64,000 bases of DNA from Polynucleobacter sp. 15G-AUS-farblos (GCF_018882445.1 NZ_JACVOM010000002.1:124001-188000); one strand, 5' to 3'; counted from the first letter of the stretch, positions 31,164 through 39,916 are shown. The notes: generated from the sequence alone by a model not told the origin. Translations and numbers: made by a program.

Positions 31164-32807
31164 TTAGAGCGGTTTAACAGAGCCACCAACTACCGTGGCA
31201 CCAAACTCTTTTTGTAACTGTTGAATAAAGGGATCAGCCGCAATCATTTGCTCAGCATTCATACGCTTTTCTTGATGAATCTGGGCATCCACTTTTGCGA
31301 CGGTCTTGCCTTCGACTTCACCTTTTTCAATCAGAATCTTGATCGGCTTACCAAAATGTGTAGTGAGCGCATCCGCCAAGCGAGCTACTGATGCCTCTGA
31401 TGCCAATTGCGGCATTGGGGTCACGATAGTGGCTTTGACTCCCGCAGCTGAATCTACCCAATCTTGTAACTCTGTCTGAAATGCCAACTGCTGAACTAAA
31501 CCTTTTACTGGTAACTGACGCATTAATGCATGCCAATCTGGGCGCTCTGCCGGTCCGACTGAACTTGCTGGGGCTGAAGGCGCAACAGGTGTAGGTGCTG
31601 CTTTAGCAGCAGGTGCCGATGGAGTAACTTTAGGTGCTGGAGCTGAAGATGGTCTAGCGCTTGCTACCGGTGGTGCTGATGGTGCTGAACCCCCTGCTCC
31701 ACCCGGACGAAATGCCAACATACGCAAGAGCGTCATGGCAAAACCAGTTTGCTCATCAGGGGCAAGCGATAAATCGGGGCGACTCGTAATTGTGATTTGA
31801 TAGAAGAGTTGCGCTTCTTCTTTAGTGAGCTGTGTTGCCAGGCGACGAATCTCACTCGCCTCTGGCCAATCTTCTAGTATGGATTCAGGAACTACTTGGG
31901 CTGCTGCAATCTTTTGCAATAAGCTCGAGAGATCTTGTAGTGCTAATGAGAAAGACATACTGCGCTCGCCCATCTCATTGGCAACCGCTAAAAGACTAGC
32001 GCCGTCTTTTGTAATCAAACAATCCAAAATACGAACCAGATACGCATCATCTAAAGTACCGAGCATGCCGCGGACGGATTCTTCGGTCACTTTTCCTGCA
32101 GCGTAGGCAATCGCTTGATCGGTTAAGGACAGGGCATCGCGCATGGAGCCTTGCGCTGCTTTTGCCAAAACACGCAGCGCATTGACTTCGTTCTCAACCT
32201 TTTCTGCTGCAAGCACCTTTTCAAGGTGCTCGACGATAAGCGGAACTGGCATTTGCTTGAGATTGAACTGTAAGCAACGGGACAAAATCGTCACTGGAAT
32301 CTTTTGAGGGTCAGTCGTTGCCAGAATAAATTTCACATGCTCTGGCGGCTCTTCTAAAGTTTTAAGCATCGCATTAAAGGCATGATTGGTGAGCATATGC
32401 ACCTCGTCAATCATGTAGACCTTATAACGACCATTGCTAGGTGCGTAGGCTGCTTTTTCTAGGAGCGATGCAATATCGTCAACACCGCGATTACTTGCAG
32501 CATCCATTTCGATGTAATCAACAAAACGGCCAGCATCAATTTCTAAACAGGCAGGACATTTGCCGCAAGGTTCAGAGGTCATCTTGCCTTGTCCATCGAC
32601 TCCAGTGCAATTGAGCGCTTTGGCCATAATTCGGGCAATGGTCGTCTTACCTACTCCGCGGGTGCCAGTAAATAACCACGCATGATGTAGTCGACCCTGA
32701 TCTAAAGCATGGGTTAAAGCCTTAACCACATGATCTTGACCGACTAATTCAGAGAAAGTTTTGGGGCGCCAGGAACGGGCTAAAGCAAGTGCTGTCATGT
32801 CATCCAT
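31164..32807 (-). CDS. dnaX: DNA polymerase III subunits gamma and tau
   Basis: DnaX is the AAA+ clamp-loader ATPase of the replicase. The 547-residue protein has Walker A GTRGVGKTT at about residues 48-56, a four-Cys zinc module (CTGVDGQGKMTSEPCGKCPAC), Walker B MIDEVHML and an SRC motif (ILSRCLQF). An Ala/Pro/Ser-rich linker at about residues 375-420 and a tau-specific C-terminal domain follow. I see no A-rich slippery site in the linker, so a gamma product by frameshift is not supported. ATG 32807 or the ATG three codons later could start it. Confidence 0.96.
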   Translation of the reverse strand: MDDMTALALARSWRPKTFSELVGQDHVVKALTHALDQGRLHHAWLFTGTRGVGKTTIARIMAKALNCTGVDGQGKMTSEPCGKCPACLEIDAGRFVDYIEMDAASNRGVDDIASLLEKAAYAPSNGRYKVYMIDEVHMLTNHAFNAMLKTLEEPPEHVKFILATTDPQKIPVTILSRCLQFNLKQMPVPLIVEHLEKVLAAEKVENEVNALRVLAKAAQGSMRDALSLTDQAIAYAAGKVTEESVRGMLGTLDDAYLVRILDCLITKDGASLLAVANEMGERSMSFSLALQDLSSLLQKIAAAQVVPESILEDWPEASEIRRLATQLTKEEAQLFYQITITSRPDLSLAPDEQTGFAMTLLRMLAFRPGGAGGSAPSAPPVASARPSSAPAPKVTPSAPAAKAAPTPVAPSAPASSVGPAERPDWHALMRQLPVKGLVQQLAFQTELQDWVDSAAGVKATIVTPMPQLASEASVARLADALTTHFGKPIKILIEKGEVEGKTVAKVDAQIHQEKRMNAEQMIAADPFIQQLQKEFGATVVGGSVKPL

Positions 32808-32829
32808 TCTAACAAGCTAAAATGGAATC

Positions 32830-32927
32830 GGACGGGCCTCCCCGCATGGTGGGTTGGATAACCTGGTCAGGTCGGGAACGAAGCAGCCAAACCCAATTTC
32901 TGCCAGTGCCGGGGGTCGGGCTCGTCC
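32830..32927 (+). ncRNA. ffs: Signal recognition particle 4.5S RNA
   Basis: The ends GGACGGGC and GCTCGTCC pair fully. The apical part has the conserved SRP core AGGTCGGGAACGAAGCAGCC, the Ffh-binding region with a GGAA-type loop and asymmetric bulges. The total of about 98 bases is right for a small bacterial SRP RNA. It is divergent from dnaX, a placement common in proteobacteria. A CCACCCC/GGGGTGG pairing just downstream may help 3' end formation. Confidence 0.92.
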
Positions 32928-32954
32928 ACCCCCCTCCTTCTTAAATGGGGTGGC

Positions 32955-33086
32955 TCAGGATATCTTCAGAATTCTGAAAAGCCCCCAAATGATCCAAATA
33001 ATCAGCAAGATCAGTACGGTTCTTGCGTCAACAGAAATTCTAAATAGCTGTAACTGTTTGTGGGAACACTCTATAGATAGTCGCAC
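32955..33086 (-). CDS. Candidate 43-residue membrane protein
   Basis: GTG at 33086 follows GAAGAGG with six bases between and opens a 43-codon frame (MRLSIECSHKQLQLFRISV then a hydrophobic stretch TVLILLIIWIIWGLFRIL). The polar N-terminus followed by one membrane helix and a basic end looks like a real short membrane protein. It fills the otherwise empty space between the SRP RNA gene and the unknown gene at 33182. No homologue is recognised. Confidence 0.45.
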   Translation of the reverse strand: MRLSIECSHKQLQLFRISVDARTVLILLIIWIIWGLFRILKIS

Positions 33087-33181
33087 GTCATACCTCTTCA
33101 ATATCAAAGAGCCAGCGTAGAGTTTTTTAATTGGTCACGAAAGACGTGATTATTGATTTACTTGTAGGATGACTATTGGGG

Positions 33182-33553
33182 CTACTCAAAATGCCCTATC
33201 TTCTCAATCAACTTAGCAAGGTGACTTACTGAGTCAAATGTATTAGATGTTTGTGCATCAATATCTTCCCAGTTGTACTCCAAGGAAAAATGGGCTGATT
33301 CAATAATGAGTTCATAGCTAGAAACTGGCTTATGGTTTGGGTTTGCTGGAACATCTTCTGCTAGAGGTACAGATATTCCTGTTATTGCCTTTAACAATGA
33401 ATCTACTTCAGAGGATGTGAGCTCTCTAGTGTGCAGCACATCGTCGGTTCTTTTGACGGTAAGCCGGGACACCTTTTCAAGGGTGAGCTCATATTGATTC
33501 AGACCAAGCTCTACCCAGGCGGTTAACTCAATGGCAATCGGATAAGTGGTCAT
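33182..33553 (-). CDS. Protein of unknown function
   Basis: From the ATG at 33553, preceded by AAAGGAAGG six bases upstream, the protein has 123 residues beginning MTTYPIAIELTAWVELGLN. It is acidic, soluble and predicted mixed alpha/beta, with no signal peptide or membrane segment. The open frame continues upstream to 33808 but into sequence overlapping a terminator, so the longer form is unlikely. I do not recognise the family. Confidence 0.65.
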   Translation of the reverse strand: MTTYPIAIELTAWVELGLNQYELTLEKVSRLTVKRTDDVLHTRELTSSEVDSLLKAITGISVPLAEDVPANPNHKPVSSYELIIESAHFSLEYNWEDIDAQTSNTFDSVSHLAKLIEKIGHFE

Positions 33554-33795
33554 TTGAGGCCTTCCTTTAGGATCTATTGGTATATGAGCGTTTTGCGCTT
33601 GGTTTTCAATTGATCTTACGCCCTTATTCCCCGCAGCTACATAGGATTTATCTCTATTTCTTATGCGGCACTGCAGTATCAAAAAGAGTTTTCCGCTATT
33701 GTATCCAGGGCGCACAAACTGCCGCGCAAGCTTTTTGTTTAATCGAGGAATCCATTCATCAAGCAGGCTGGCTTTGATGCTTTTGTTCAGGCAAT
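33554..33795. other. Intergenic stretch without a recognised gene
   Basis: About 240 bases between the unknown gene and the phasin terminator carry short open frames on both strands, none with a ribosome-binding site or recognisable product. It probably contains the promoter of the gene at 33182-33553. It may be decayed sequence. Confidence 0.4.
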
Positions 33796-33824
33796 AAAAA
33801 AGCCCCAATCAATGGGGCTTTTTT
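33796..33824. terminator. Rho-independent terminator after the phasin gene
   Basis: AAAAAAGCCCC, a seven-base loop, then GGGGCTTTTTT lie 18 bases past the phasin stop on the minus strand. Confidence 0.88.
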
Positions 33825-33841
33825 AGTAAAGCGTTTACTAA

Positions 33842-34411
33842 TTAAGCAGCGATTTGCTTACGTGACTTAGCAGCTGGAGCAACTTGACCTTGGAAAGAGC
33901 TCATTGCGGAATCCATAGTCTTTTCAAAATTTGCATATGCATCATGTGAAGAAGCACGTACTTGATCAAAGCCCTTCAAAGTTGCTTCGAATACACTGTT
34001 AAATGCAGATACAAATGCCTCTGAACCAGCAGGAGCTTGTGCAGTAGCTTCTTTAACAAATTTCTCCAAGTCAGCCTTGGAATCATCAATTGCTGAGTCA
34101 ACTAAGCTAGCAACTTCTTTGCTGTTCTTACGCAATACTTTGTTCACTTTATTCTGATAGCCAACAACTTGAGCAGCAGCTTCTTTAGCTGTTTCAGCAT
34201 CAAACATTTGCAAAGCATCTTTTGGATCTTTTAATTGAATCAATTTTGCTGAGCTAGCTTGAGCAGCTGATACCACTTCTTTAGCTACGTCATAGTTAAT
34301 CTCTGCGATGGCTTCTGCACTTTGTACAGTTAATGTAGCGATAGTTTGTGCTGACTCAAGAGCTTTAGCTTGAGCATTTGTCAATGTAGTGTTTAGTGTG
34401 TTTTGAAACAT
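33842..34411 (-). CDS. phaP: Phasin family protein
   Basis: Phasins coat polyhydroxyalkanoate granules and limit their size. From the ATG at 34411 (AGGAG seven bases upstream) the protein has 189 residues beginning MFQNTLNTTLTNAQAKALE. It is almost wholly helical and Ala-rich, with phasin_2 features (ESAQTIATLTVQSAEAIAEIN, QLKDPKDALQMFDAETAKEA). It ends in a basic tail (AKSRKQIAA). The open frame extending to 34513 is not expected to be translated. It implies PHA storage in this organism. Confidence 0.9.
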   Translation of the reverse strand: MFQNTLNTTLTNAQAKALESAQTIATLTVQSAEAIAEINYDVAKEVVSAAQASSAKLIQLKDPKDALQMFDAETAKEAAAQVVGYQNKVNKVLRKNSKEVASLVDSAIDDSKADLEKFVKEATAQAPAGSEAFVSAFNSVFEATLKGFDQVRASSHDAYANFEKTMDSAMSSFQGQVAPAAKSRKQIAA

Positions 34412-34566
34412 GGTCATTCTCCTGTAAGGGTATTTACTGATACTTATTAATGTTGCACTGCAATTACTGCATCGCAACATTTTACAAGAATAATTATGAA
34501 ATTTGCATGACATATTTGAGTTTTTTCAAAAACCTGCAAATTTCACCCTTTTAAACAGGGGTTCTA

Positions 34567-34600
34567 GGGGTATTGCCTATTTTTTAGGCACAATATCCCC
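34567..34600. repeat. Imperfect inverted repeat (stem-loop) upstream of the phasin gene
   Basis: GGGGTATTGCCTA and TAGGCACAATATCCCC surround a T5 loop on the plus strand. They lie between the phasin start and a short membrane ORF. No T-run follows on the minus strand, so it may be a regulatory stem-loop rather than a simple terminator. Confidence 0.45.
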
Positions 34601-34619
34601 CCCAGAATGACCGCCCTTC

Positions 34620-34751
34620 TTAGAAACTTAAAAGTGACTTAATAGCCCCTTTTAGACTCTGGTCACGCTGGGTATTTTTCAATACTGCGCAGTAGGACAG
34701 AACCATGATGATTGCCAATGAAATGCCGTTGAAGTTATTGAGTAAGTCCAT
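34620..34751 (-). CDS. Candidate 43-residue single-pass membrane protein
   Basis: ATG at 34751 has AAGGAG six bases upstream. The frame encodes MDLLNNFNGISLAIIMVLSY then CAVLKNTQRDQSLKGAIKS and LLSF. One membrane helix covers about residues 9-25 and is followed by a polar, basic C-terminus. It lies 38 bases downstream of umuC on the same strand, so it could be co-transcribed with umuDC, or have its own promoter. No homologue is recognised. Confidence 0.6.
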   Translation of the reverse strand: MDLLNNFNGISLAIIMVLSYCAVLKNTQRDQSLKGAIKSLLSF

Positions 34752-34789
34752 GTATTTCTCCTTGATGAATAATTAACGATTGAAATTGT

Positions 34790-36118
34790 TTATCGAGCTA
34801 CCGGCAGCTCATCCCACTGAGTGGTGTAGTTCGGTGACCTATTGTTTGATCGCATCTGCCACTCCTGCTTGGTGCCTGATGCTGCCAAACGAATGACGGC
34901 ATTACCAAAGCGAGAGTTAATCGCATCCATGGCTTGCATGAGGTCAGCTGACTTCCCTTTGCTTTCCATATCTTCGAATAAAGATTGTTGGATCGTGGGC
35001 TTGTCTGCAATCAGATTCAGAATGACGCCAGCTTTTTTATAACGAAAGCCACTTTGATAAATTTGTTGAAGACCTTTGAGTGCAGCATTCGTGAGTGTCA
35101 CTGTGTTATCGCTAGGGTCCACTAGTGGAATCGTGATGCTTTGATGATGCTGTGGCTCATTTTGCTTAAATGGATTGGTCTGAATAAAGACCGTAATGGC
35201 ACCAGTTACCGAATCTTGACTGCGTAATTTTTCTGCTGCTCGAGCAGCATGTGTGGCAACCGACTGTGCAAGCTCTTCCTGCTTGGTCACCAACTTACCA
35301 AAACTACGTGAAGCAATGATTTGCTGCTTAGCTGGTGCAACCTCTTCCAACTTCAAACAAGAGGTACCGCGTAGCTCATAGCAAAGCCTCTCCATCACCA
35401 CCCCAAACTGCTGACGCATCGCCTGTGGTGAGGCCTGCAATAAATCAAATACCGTATGAATTTCTAAAGCCTTTAGCTTCTTGGCCAGTTGGCGCCCAAT
35501 GCCCCAGACTTCAGCCGCTGAGGTTTCTGTCATCCACTGATAGAGCTCAGGCTTGGGCATCGCCTCGACATCACAGACGCCTAAAAACTGTTGGTGCTTT
35601 TTGGCTAAATGATTTGCAAATTTTGCGAGCGTTTTACTAGCTCCTATACCAACACACACAGGTAAACCAGTGGTGTCTTTTACCTGCTGCTTGATAGTCT
35701 GTCCCAAGACGATGGTATCGGGGTATTGCTTTAAAACCGTTTCAATTTGCAGGAAACTTTCATCGATGCTGTACACCTCTAAGTTTGGTGTAAATTTTCT
35801 AAGCACTTGCACTACACGATTACTCATATCGCCATACAGCGTGTAATTTGATGAATACGCTTGTATGCCATGCTTCTTGGCTAAATCTTGCATCTGAAAC
35901 CAAGGTGTGCCCATCTTCACGCCTAATGCTTTTACTTCAGCACTACGCGCTACTGCACAACCATCGTTATTCGAGAGCACCACCATCGGCACGTCTTCCA
36001 ACTTAGGTGCAAACACGCGCTCACAGGAAACATAAAAGTTGTTCACATCAACCAATGCAAATAGGGGGTTGGCTGTGTTGCCTTGGGTATTTATCTGGGT
36101 CTTCATCTGAGTGCGCAT
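34790..36118 (-). CDS. umuC: DNA polymerase V catalytic subunit UmuC-like (Y family)
   Basis: This error-prone Y-family polymerase is used in SOS translesion synthesis. From the ATG at 36118 it has 442 residues. The palm motif is [18 protein letters not shown], the catalytic acidic pair is YSIDESFL, and a helix-hairpin-helix lies in [19 protein letters not shown]-terminal UmuC-type domain follows. The ATG lies one base after the umuD stop, so the pair is coupled. Transcription is probably controlled by the LexA box upstream of umuD. Confidence 0.93.
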   Translation of the reverse strand: MRTQMKTQINTQGNTANPLFALVDVNNFYVSCERVFAPKLEDVPMVVLSNNDGCAVARSAEVKALGVKMGTPWFQMQDLAKKHGIQAYSSNYTLYGDMSNRVVQVLRKFTPNLEVYSIDESFLQIETVLKQYPDTIVLGQTIKQQVKDTTGLPVCVGIGASKTLAKFANHLAKKHQQFLGVCDVEAMPKPELYQWMTETSAAEVWGIGRQLAKKLKALEIHTVFDLLQASPQAMRQQFGVVMERLCYELRGTSCLKLEEVAPAKQQIIASRSFGKLVTKQEELAQSVATHAARAAEKLRSQDSVTGAITVFIQTNPFKQNEPQHHQSITIPLVDPSDNTVTLTNAALKGLQQIYQSGFRYKKAGVILNLIADKPTIQQSLFEDMESKGKSADLMQAMDAINSRFGNAVIRLAASGTKQEWQMRSNNRSPNYTTQWDELPVAR

Positions 36119-36119
36119 C

Positions 36120-36605
36120 TCACTTACTGCCCCGGCCGCTGTAATGGCTGTACTTACGAACAACACCGACTACGACACCCCAAATCTGTAGCTCACTGCC
36201 CTCGGTAAAAGTAATCGGTTGATAACTTGGGTTTTCTGGTTGAAGTTCAATGCGGCCGCGTAATTGATATAGGCGCTTGATGGTGTATTCACCATTCACG
36301 ACAGCCACAACGATGTCTTTGTGTTTTGGCTTGAGGGCTTTATCAACCACCACCTTGTCACCATCACAAATGCCGGCGCCCATCATCGAATCCCCTTTGA
36401 CGGTGAACATGAAAGTGGCTGGCTTGTTCTGCACTAAGTAATGATTGAGATCTAGGCCCTCTTCGGCGTAATCGGCTGCTGGACTAGGGAATCCAGCTGA
36501 AATCCGATGACTTAAGAGTGTGGTCTCATGGGCGACAAAATGGGCCGCCATGGCTTGTGGAGCCTGGCTGAGGGTTACTTTTGCGGAGTTCATTTGCTGC
36601 GTCAT
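36120..36605 (-). CDS. umuD: UmuD-like S24 peptidase, Pol V accessory protein
   Basis: UmuD is cleaved after RecA-filament contact to UmuD', the active partner of UmuC. The 161-residue protein has the Ala-Gly cleavage site in ISAGFPSP (residues 37-38), catalytic Ser73 in KGDSMMGAG and Lys110 in YTIKRLY. There is no N-terminal DNA-binding domain, so it is UmuD and not LexA. A consensus SOS box lies just upstream of the ATG. Confidence 0.93.
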   Translation of the reverse strand: MTQQMNSAKVTLSQAPQAMAAHFVAHETTLLSHRISAGFPSPAADYAEEGLDLNHYLVQNKPATFMFTVKGDSMMGAGICDGDKVVVDKALKPKHKDIVVAVVNGEYTIKRLYQLRGRIELQPENPSYQPITFTEGSELQIWGVVVGVVRKYSHYSGRGSK

Positions 36606-36616
36606 AGTGATTAATA

Positions 36617-36636
36617 TACTGTATGTTTATACAGTA
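36617..36636. promoter_or_regulatory. LexA (SOS) box upstream of umuDC
   Basis: A 20-base palindrome with core CTGTATGTTTATACAG (CTGT-N8-ACAG) and flanking TA on each side matches the proteobacterial LexA consensus. It sits 12 bases upstream of the umuD start codon, where a bound repressor would block transcription. Confidence 0.9.
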
Positions 36637-36816
36637 TATGTAAAAACCGCAAAAATGAGGGGATTTTTGTTGTTTTAGGGCTATGGATACCCCTCCACCC
36701 CTCTTTTTCTAGCCATAAACCCCAAGTACCCCATGCTTGTATTGAGGCGAAGGAATTGCATAATGGTCCTAGAAGTTACCTCTTAAGTAACTCATATACA
36801 AAATAGTAGGAGACAA

Positions 36817-37884
36817 ATGAAGACGTACAAAATTGCGTCCATTCCAGGCGATGGAATTGGCAAAGAAGTCATTCCCGAATGCGAAAAGGTATTAAATGCC
36901 TTAAGCAAAAAACATCCTGAACTTGCTTTTGAATTCGAACACTTCGATTGGGGTGGCGATTACTACCGTAAACACGGCATCATGATGCCCGATGATGGTC
37001 TTGAACCCTTACGCCCTAAAGATGCCATTTTGTTCGGCTCAGCCGGTGACCCTAAGATTCCGGATCACATTACTTTGTGGGGCTTACGTCTCAAAATATG
37101 CCAAGGCTTTGATCAGTATGCCAATGTACGCCCCACCAGAATTCTGCCCGGGATCGAAACGCCTTTACGTCACTGCAAACCCAATCAACTCGATTGGGTG
37201 ATAGTGCGCGAGAACTCCGAAGGTGAATACTCCGGCGTAGGCGGTAGAGCACATCAAGGTCATCCTATTGAGGTTGCTTCTGACATGAGCATCATGACTC
37301 GCGTTGGCGTTGAGCGCGTACAGCGCTTTGCCTTTAAGTTAGCGCAATCACGCCCCCGCAAGCATCTCACCGTAATCACTAAATCCAATGCGCAGCGCCA
37401 TGGCATGGTGATGTGGGATGAAATCGCCAATATCGTTGCTAAAGACTTTCCAGATGTTACTTGGGATAAGGAGTTAGTTGATGCCGCTACTGCACGTATG
37501 GTCAATCGTCCTGAGTCTTTAGACACCATTGTTGCAACGAACTTACATGCGGATGTACTCAGTGATTTAGCGGCTGCACTCGCTGGTAGCTTAGGTATCG
37601 CACCAACGGCTAACCTGGATCCAGAGCGTCGCTATCCATCGATGTTTGAACCGATTCACGGCTCTGCTTTTGACATCATGGGTAAAGGGCTGGCCAACCC
37701 GATTGGCACATTCTGGTCGGCCGTCATGATGCTCGACTTCTTGGGCGAAAAGGCTCTAGGAGCAAAGTTAATGGCAGCTATTGAAAAAGTCACTGCCAAT
37801 CCAAAACTACACACACGCGATTTAGGTGGTACAGCCATGATGCGTGACGTTACTAATGCAGTTATTGAGGAGATCTCCAAATGA
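36817..37884 (+). CDS. Tartrate dehydrogenase/isopropylmalate dehydrogenase family
   Basis: This is an NAD-dependent decarboxylating dehydrogenase, probably acting on tartrate or a related hydroxy acid. The 355-residue protein begins MKTYKIASIPGDGIGKEVIP and has VRENSEGEYSGVGGRAHQ, ITKSNAQRHGMVMWDE with the catalytic Lys, VDAATARMV, and DVLSDLAAALAGSLGIAPTA with metal-binding Asp residues. These are closer to TtuC-type tartrate dehydrogenase than to LeuB. AGGAG lies upstream of the ATG. Its TGA overlaps the ATG of the Bug protein (ATGA), which suggests joint uptake and oxidation of one substrate. Confidence 0.9.
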   Translation: MKTYKIASIPGDGIGKEVIPECEKVLNALSKKHPELAFEFEHFDWGGDYYRKHGIMMPDDGLEPLRPKDAILFGSAGDPKIPDHITLWGLRLKICQGFDQYANVRPTRILPGIETPLRHCKPNQLDWVIVRENSEGEYSGVGGRAHQGHPIEVASDMSIMTRVGVERVQRFAFKLAQSRPRKHLTVITKSNAQRHGMVMWDEIANIVAKDFPDVTWDKELVDAATARMVNRPESLDTIVATNLHADVLSDLAAALAGSLGIAPTANLDPERRYPSMFEPIHGSAFDIMGKGLANPIGTFWSAVMMLDFLGEKALGAKLMAAIEKVTANPKLHTRDLGGTAMMRDVTNAVIEEISK

Positions 37885-38843
37885 AGCTATTGAAACTACT
37901 AAGTGGATTACTAAGTGCTTGCTTGATTTCGTTCGGCTTGCTATCAGGCGCTCATGCCCAACCCTTTCCAGATAAAACCATTCAGTACATCATCCCCTTT
38001 CCTGCAGCTGGAGAGTCTGATTTAGTGGCGCGCTACCAGGCGGATATCTCTGCCAAAAAATTTAAGCAGCCTATGGTGGTCATTAATCGCGCTGGCGCTG
38101 GTGGCGCACTTGTCTGGAGCGCTCTCAATACTTATCCTGCTGATGGAACTACAGTAGTCGGTATCAACATTCCGCATACTATGTTGCAACCCTTGCAAGA
38201 GGGCATTCAATATAAGACTGACGATATTAATGCGATCTACTACTATCACTTCACCCCAGATGCTTTGATGGTTTCTGCTGATAGCCCTTACAAAACCTAT
38301 CAAGAATTTATTGCAGCAGCCAAAAAGGATCCAGGCAAACTCTCTTTAGCAGGCTCAGCACAATTCTCAGCCAACCATATGGCTGTAGAGCGTTTAAATA
38401 AATTGGCTGGGGTGAAAATCAATTACGTGCCATTCAAAGGTACAGGTGATTTGATTACTGCCTTAATTGGAATGCACGTAGACGGAGCAATGGGCTATTT
38501 GCCACTAGCCATTCAGCAAAAAGGAAAAGTGCGCACCCTGGCTATCGCCACCGAGAAACGCAATCCCGCCCTACCGGATGTGCCGACCTTTAAAGAGCTG
38601 GGTCTCAATTGGGTAGACGGAGCCTATCGCGGTGTCGCAGTCCCTAAAGCTACTCCACTTGTGCTGCAACAAAAGTTATCTGACTACTTTGCACAACTAA
38701 ACGCAGATCCAGAAACCAAAAAGAAACTTGAGGACTCCGGATTTGTGATAGTGGATGTACCTTTGGCAAAAATGCCAGCATTTATAAAAGAGAAAACTGC
38801 ACAAGCTATGGAAGATGCCAAGAGTGCCGGAATGATCAAATAG
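37881..38843 (+). CDS. Tripartite tricarboxylate transporter substrate-binding protein (Bug family)
   Basis: The 320-residue periplasmic protein has a signal peptide (LLSGLLSACLISFGLLSGAHA, ending AQP) and Bug family elements: PFPDKTIQYIIPFPAAGESD, NRAGAGGALVWSA, and NYVPFKGTGDLITALIGMHVD. It binds small carboxylates for TctAB-type uptake. No transporter membrane subunits adjoin it, as is common for Bug proteins. The four-base overlap with the dehydrogenase suggests tartrate-like substrates. Confidence 0.9.
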   Translation: MKLLKLLSGLLSACLISFGLLSGAHAQPFPDKTIQYIIPFPAAGESDLVARYQADISAKKFKQPMVVINRAGAGGALVWSALNTYPADGTTVVGINIPHTMLQPLQEGIQYKTDDINAIYYYHFTPDALMVSADSPYKTYQEFIAAAKKDPGKLSLAGSAQFSANHMAVERLNKLAGVKINYVPFKGTGDLITALIGMHVDGAMGYLPLAIQQKGKVRTLAIATEKRNPALPDVPTFKELGLNWVDGAYRGVAVPKATPLVLQQKLSDYFAQLNADPETKKKLEDSGFVIVDVPLAKMPAFIKEKTAQAMEDAKSAGMIK

Positions 38844-38870
38844 ATCTTCCCGGATTATTTCCTGGACAAG

Positions 38871-38904
38871 AAAAAACCACCGAATTGACTCGGTGGTTTT
38901 TTTT
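38871..38904 (+). terminator. Rho-independent terminator after the Bug gene
   Basis: ACCACCGA, a six-base loop, TCGGTGGT and eight T residues form a strong terminator 28 bases past the stop codon. The A-run on the other side allows use by the convergent gene at 38946 too. Confidence 0.9.
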
Positions 38905-38945
38905 CATTGAACTACTTGCTTTGCTTGATACTCAGGAGCGATGTA

Positions 38946-39794
38946 TTAGACATCATTCATGAAGTCGCCACCACCGCCGCCACTGTCATCCCAACTGCTA
39001 GCACCGCCATCATCCCAAGAGCTTGCATCGCGCACGCCAAAATTAGGATCATCTAACGCAGGTCCACTCACTTGGTTCATATTGGGGTTATTGCCAAAGT
39101 TACCTGGATTGTTTGCATTGTTTGCATTGCCACCCATCAGATGACTAGCTAATGCTTGACCAGCATACATACCAGCACCTAAAGCTGCGCCAGTTGCTAA
39201 GCTACCCATTAAGCCACTACCAGCGCCACCAGGTGCGCCTGGATAGCCAGGGCCGCCAGGAGCACCGGGGCCACCAGGATAAGGAGCAGGTCCACCAGGA
39301 GTACCTGGATAACCAGCAGATGGTGCGTTATATACCTCAACAGCATCACGCTTGCGGCGCTTGAGAACGATGATGGTGCCAATCACAAGAATGGCAATCA
39401 AACCCCAGAACAAGGGGCTACTAAAAATAGATGTGGCACCCGCAGCTGGAACACCTGCTGAAGTCGCTAATTGCATTTGCAATTTCTGTACCGAATCAGC
39501 CTGAGCAAAAGGCAAACCAGGAGCCAAGCTTTCCGCTTTCAAAAAGTGACTACGGGCTGTTTCCAATTTGCCTTCTTTTACATAAAGCTCAGCAGCAACA
39601 TAGTGTGCCTTAGCGCTATTAGGATGATTTTTCAAAACTTCTTTCATCATCACATCTGCTTTAGCCAACTGCCCCGCTTGCACTGCTTGATAGACCTCAG
39701 GCAGAGTTGCTTCAGCAAAAGCGGCATTACTCGCTAGCAAGGTCATTGCTGCGAAAAGACTGAGGAAGAGATTCATTACCTTACGCATTTTCAT
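38946..39794 (-). CDS. TPR-repeat membrane protein with Gly/Pro-rich C-terminal half
   Basis: From the ATG at 39794 (AAGGAG five bases upstream) the protein has 282 residues. It has a signal peptide (LFLSLFAAMTLLASNAAFAEA), a two-unit TPR part (about residues 28-105, for example AKAHYVAAELYVKEGKLETA), and one membrane helix (FWGLIAILVIGTIIVL) followed by KRRKRD. A Gly-Pro-rich low-complexity stretch with PGGPGAPGGPGYPG units comes next. The tail carries a duplicated ASSWDD motif. The layout suggests an inner-membrane protein with a periplasmic TPR and disordered cytoplasmic tail. The function is unknown. Confidence 0.82.
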   Translation of the reverse strand: MKMRKVMNLFLSLFAAMTLLASNAAFAEATLPEVYQAVQAGQLAKADVMMKEVLKNHPNSAKAHYVAAELYVKEGKLETARSHFLKAESLAPGLPFAQADSVQKLQMQLATSAGVPAAGATSIFSSPLFWGLIAILVIGTIIVLKRRKRDAVEVYNAPSAGYPGTPGGPAPYPGGPGAPGGPGYPGAPGGAGSGLMGSLATGAALGAGMYAGQALASHLMGGNANNANNPGNFGNNPNMNQVSGPALDDPNFGVRDASSWDDGGASSWDDSGGGGGDFMNDV

Positions 39795-39916
39795 AGACAC
39801 TCCTTTATGGCTTAGTCGTTTACGGATAAACGATCAAATGCATTATCCCTACTTTAGGGATTTTTGTTACCTCGACAATATATGCGGTCTAAGTAGGGGA
39901 ATTCAAGGGGGTTTGG

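Noticed and set aside
31560-31720. Programmed frameshift in dnaX making a gamma subunit
   Set aside because: The Ala/Pro-rich linker has no A-rich slippery heptamer on the coding strand.
32854-33120. Plus-strand open frame of 88 codons across the SRP RNA region
   Set aside because: It begins inside the 4.5S RNA gene, whose structure explains the sequence, and has no ribosome-binding site.
33554-33808. N-terminal extension of the unknown protein to 33808
   Set aside because: The extension would start within the phasin terminator hairpin and lacks a ribosome-binding site, whereas ATG 33553 has AAAGGAAGG at good spacing.
39220-39320. Tandem repeats suggesting a CRISPR-like array
   Set aside because: The repetition is codon-level Gly/Pro low complexity within a coding frame; unit sizes are irregular and there are no unique spacers.
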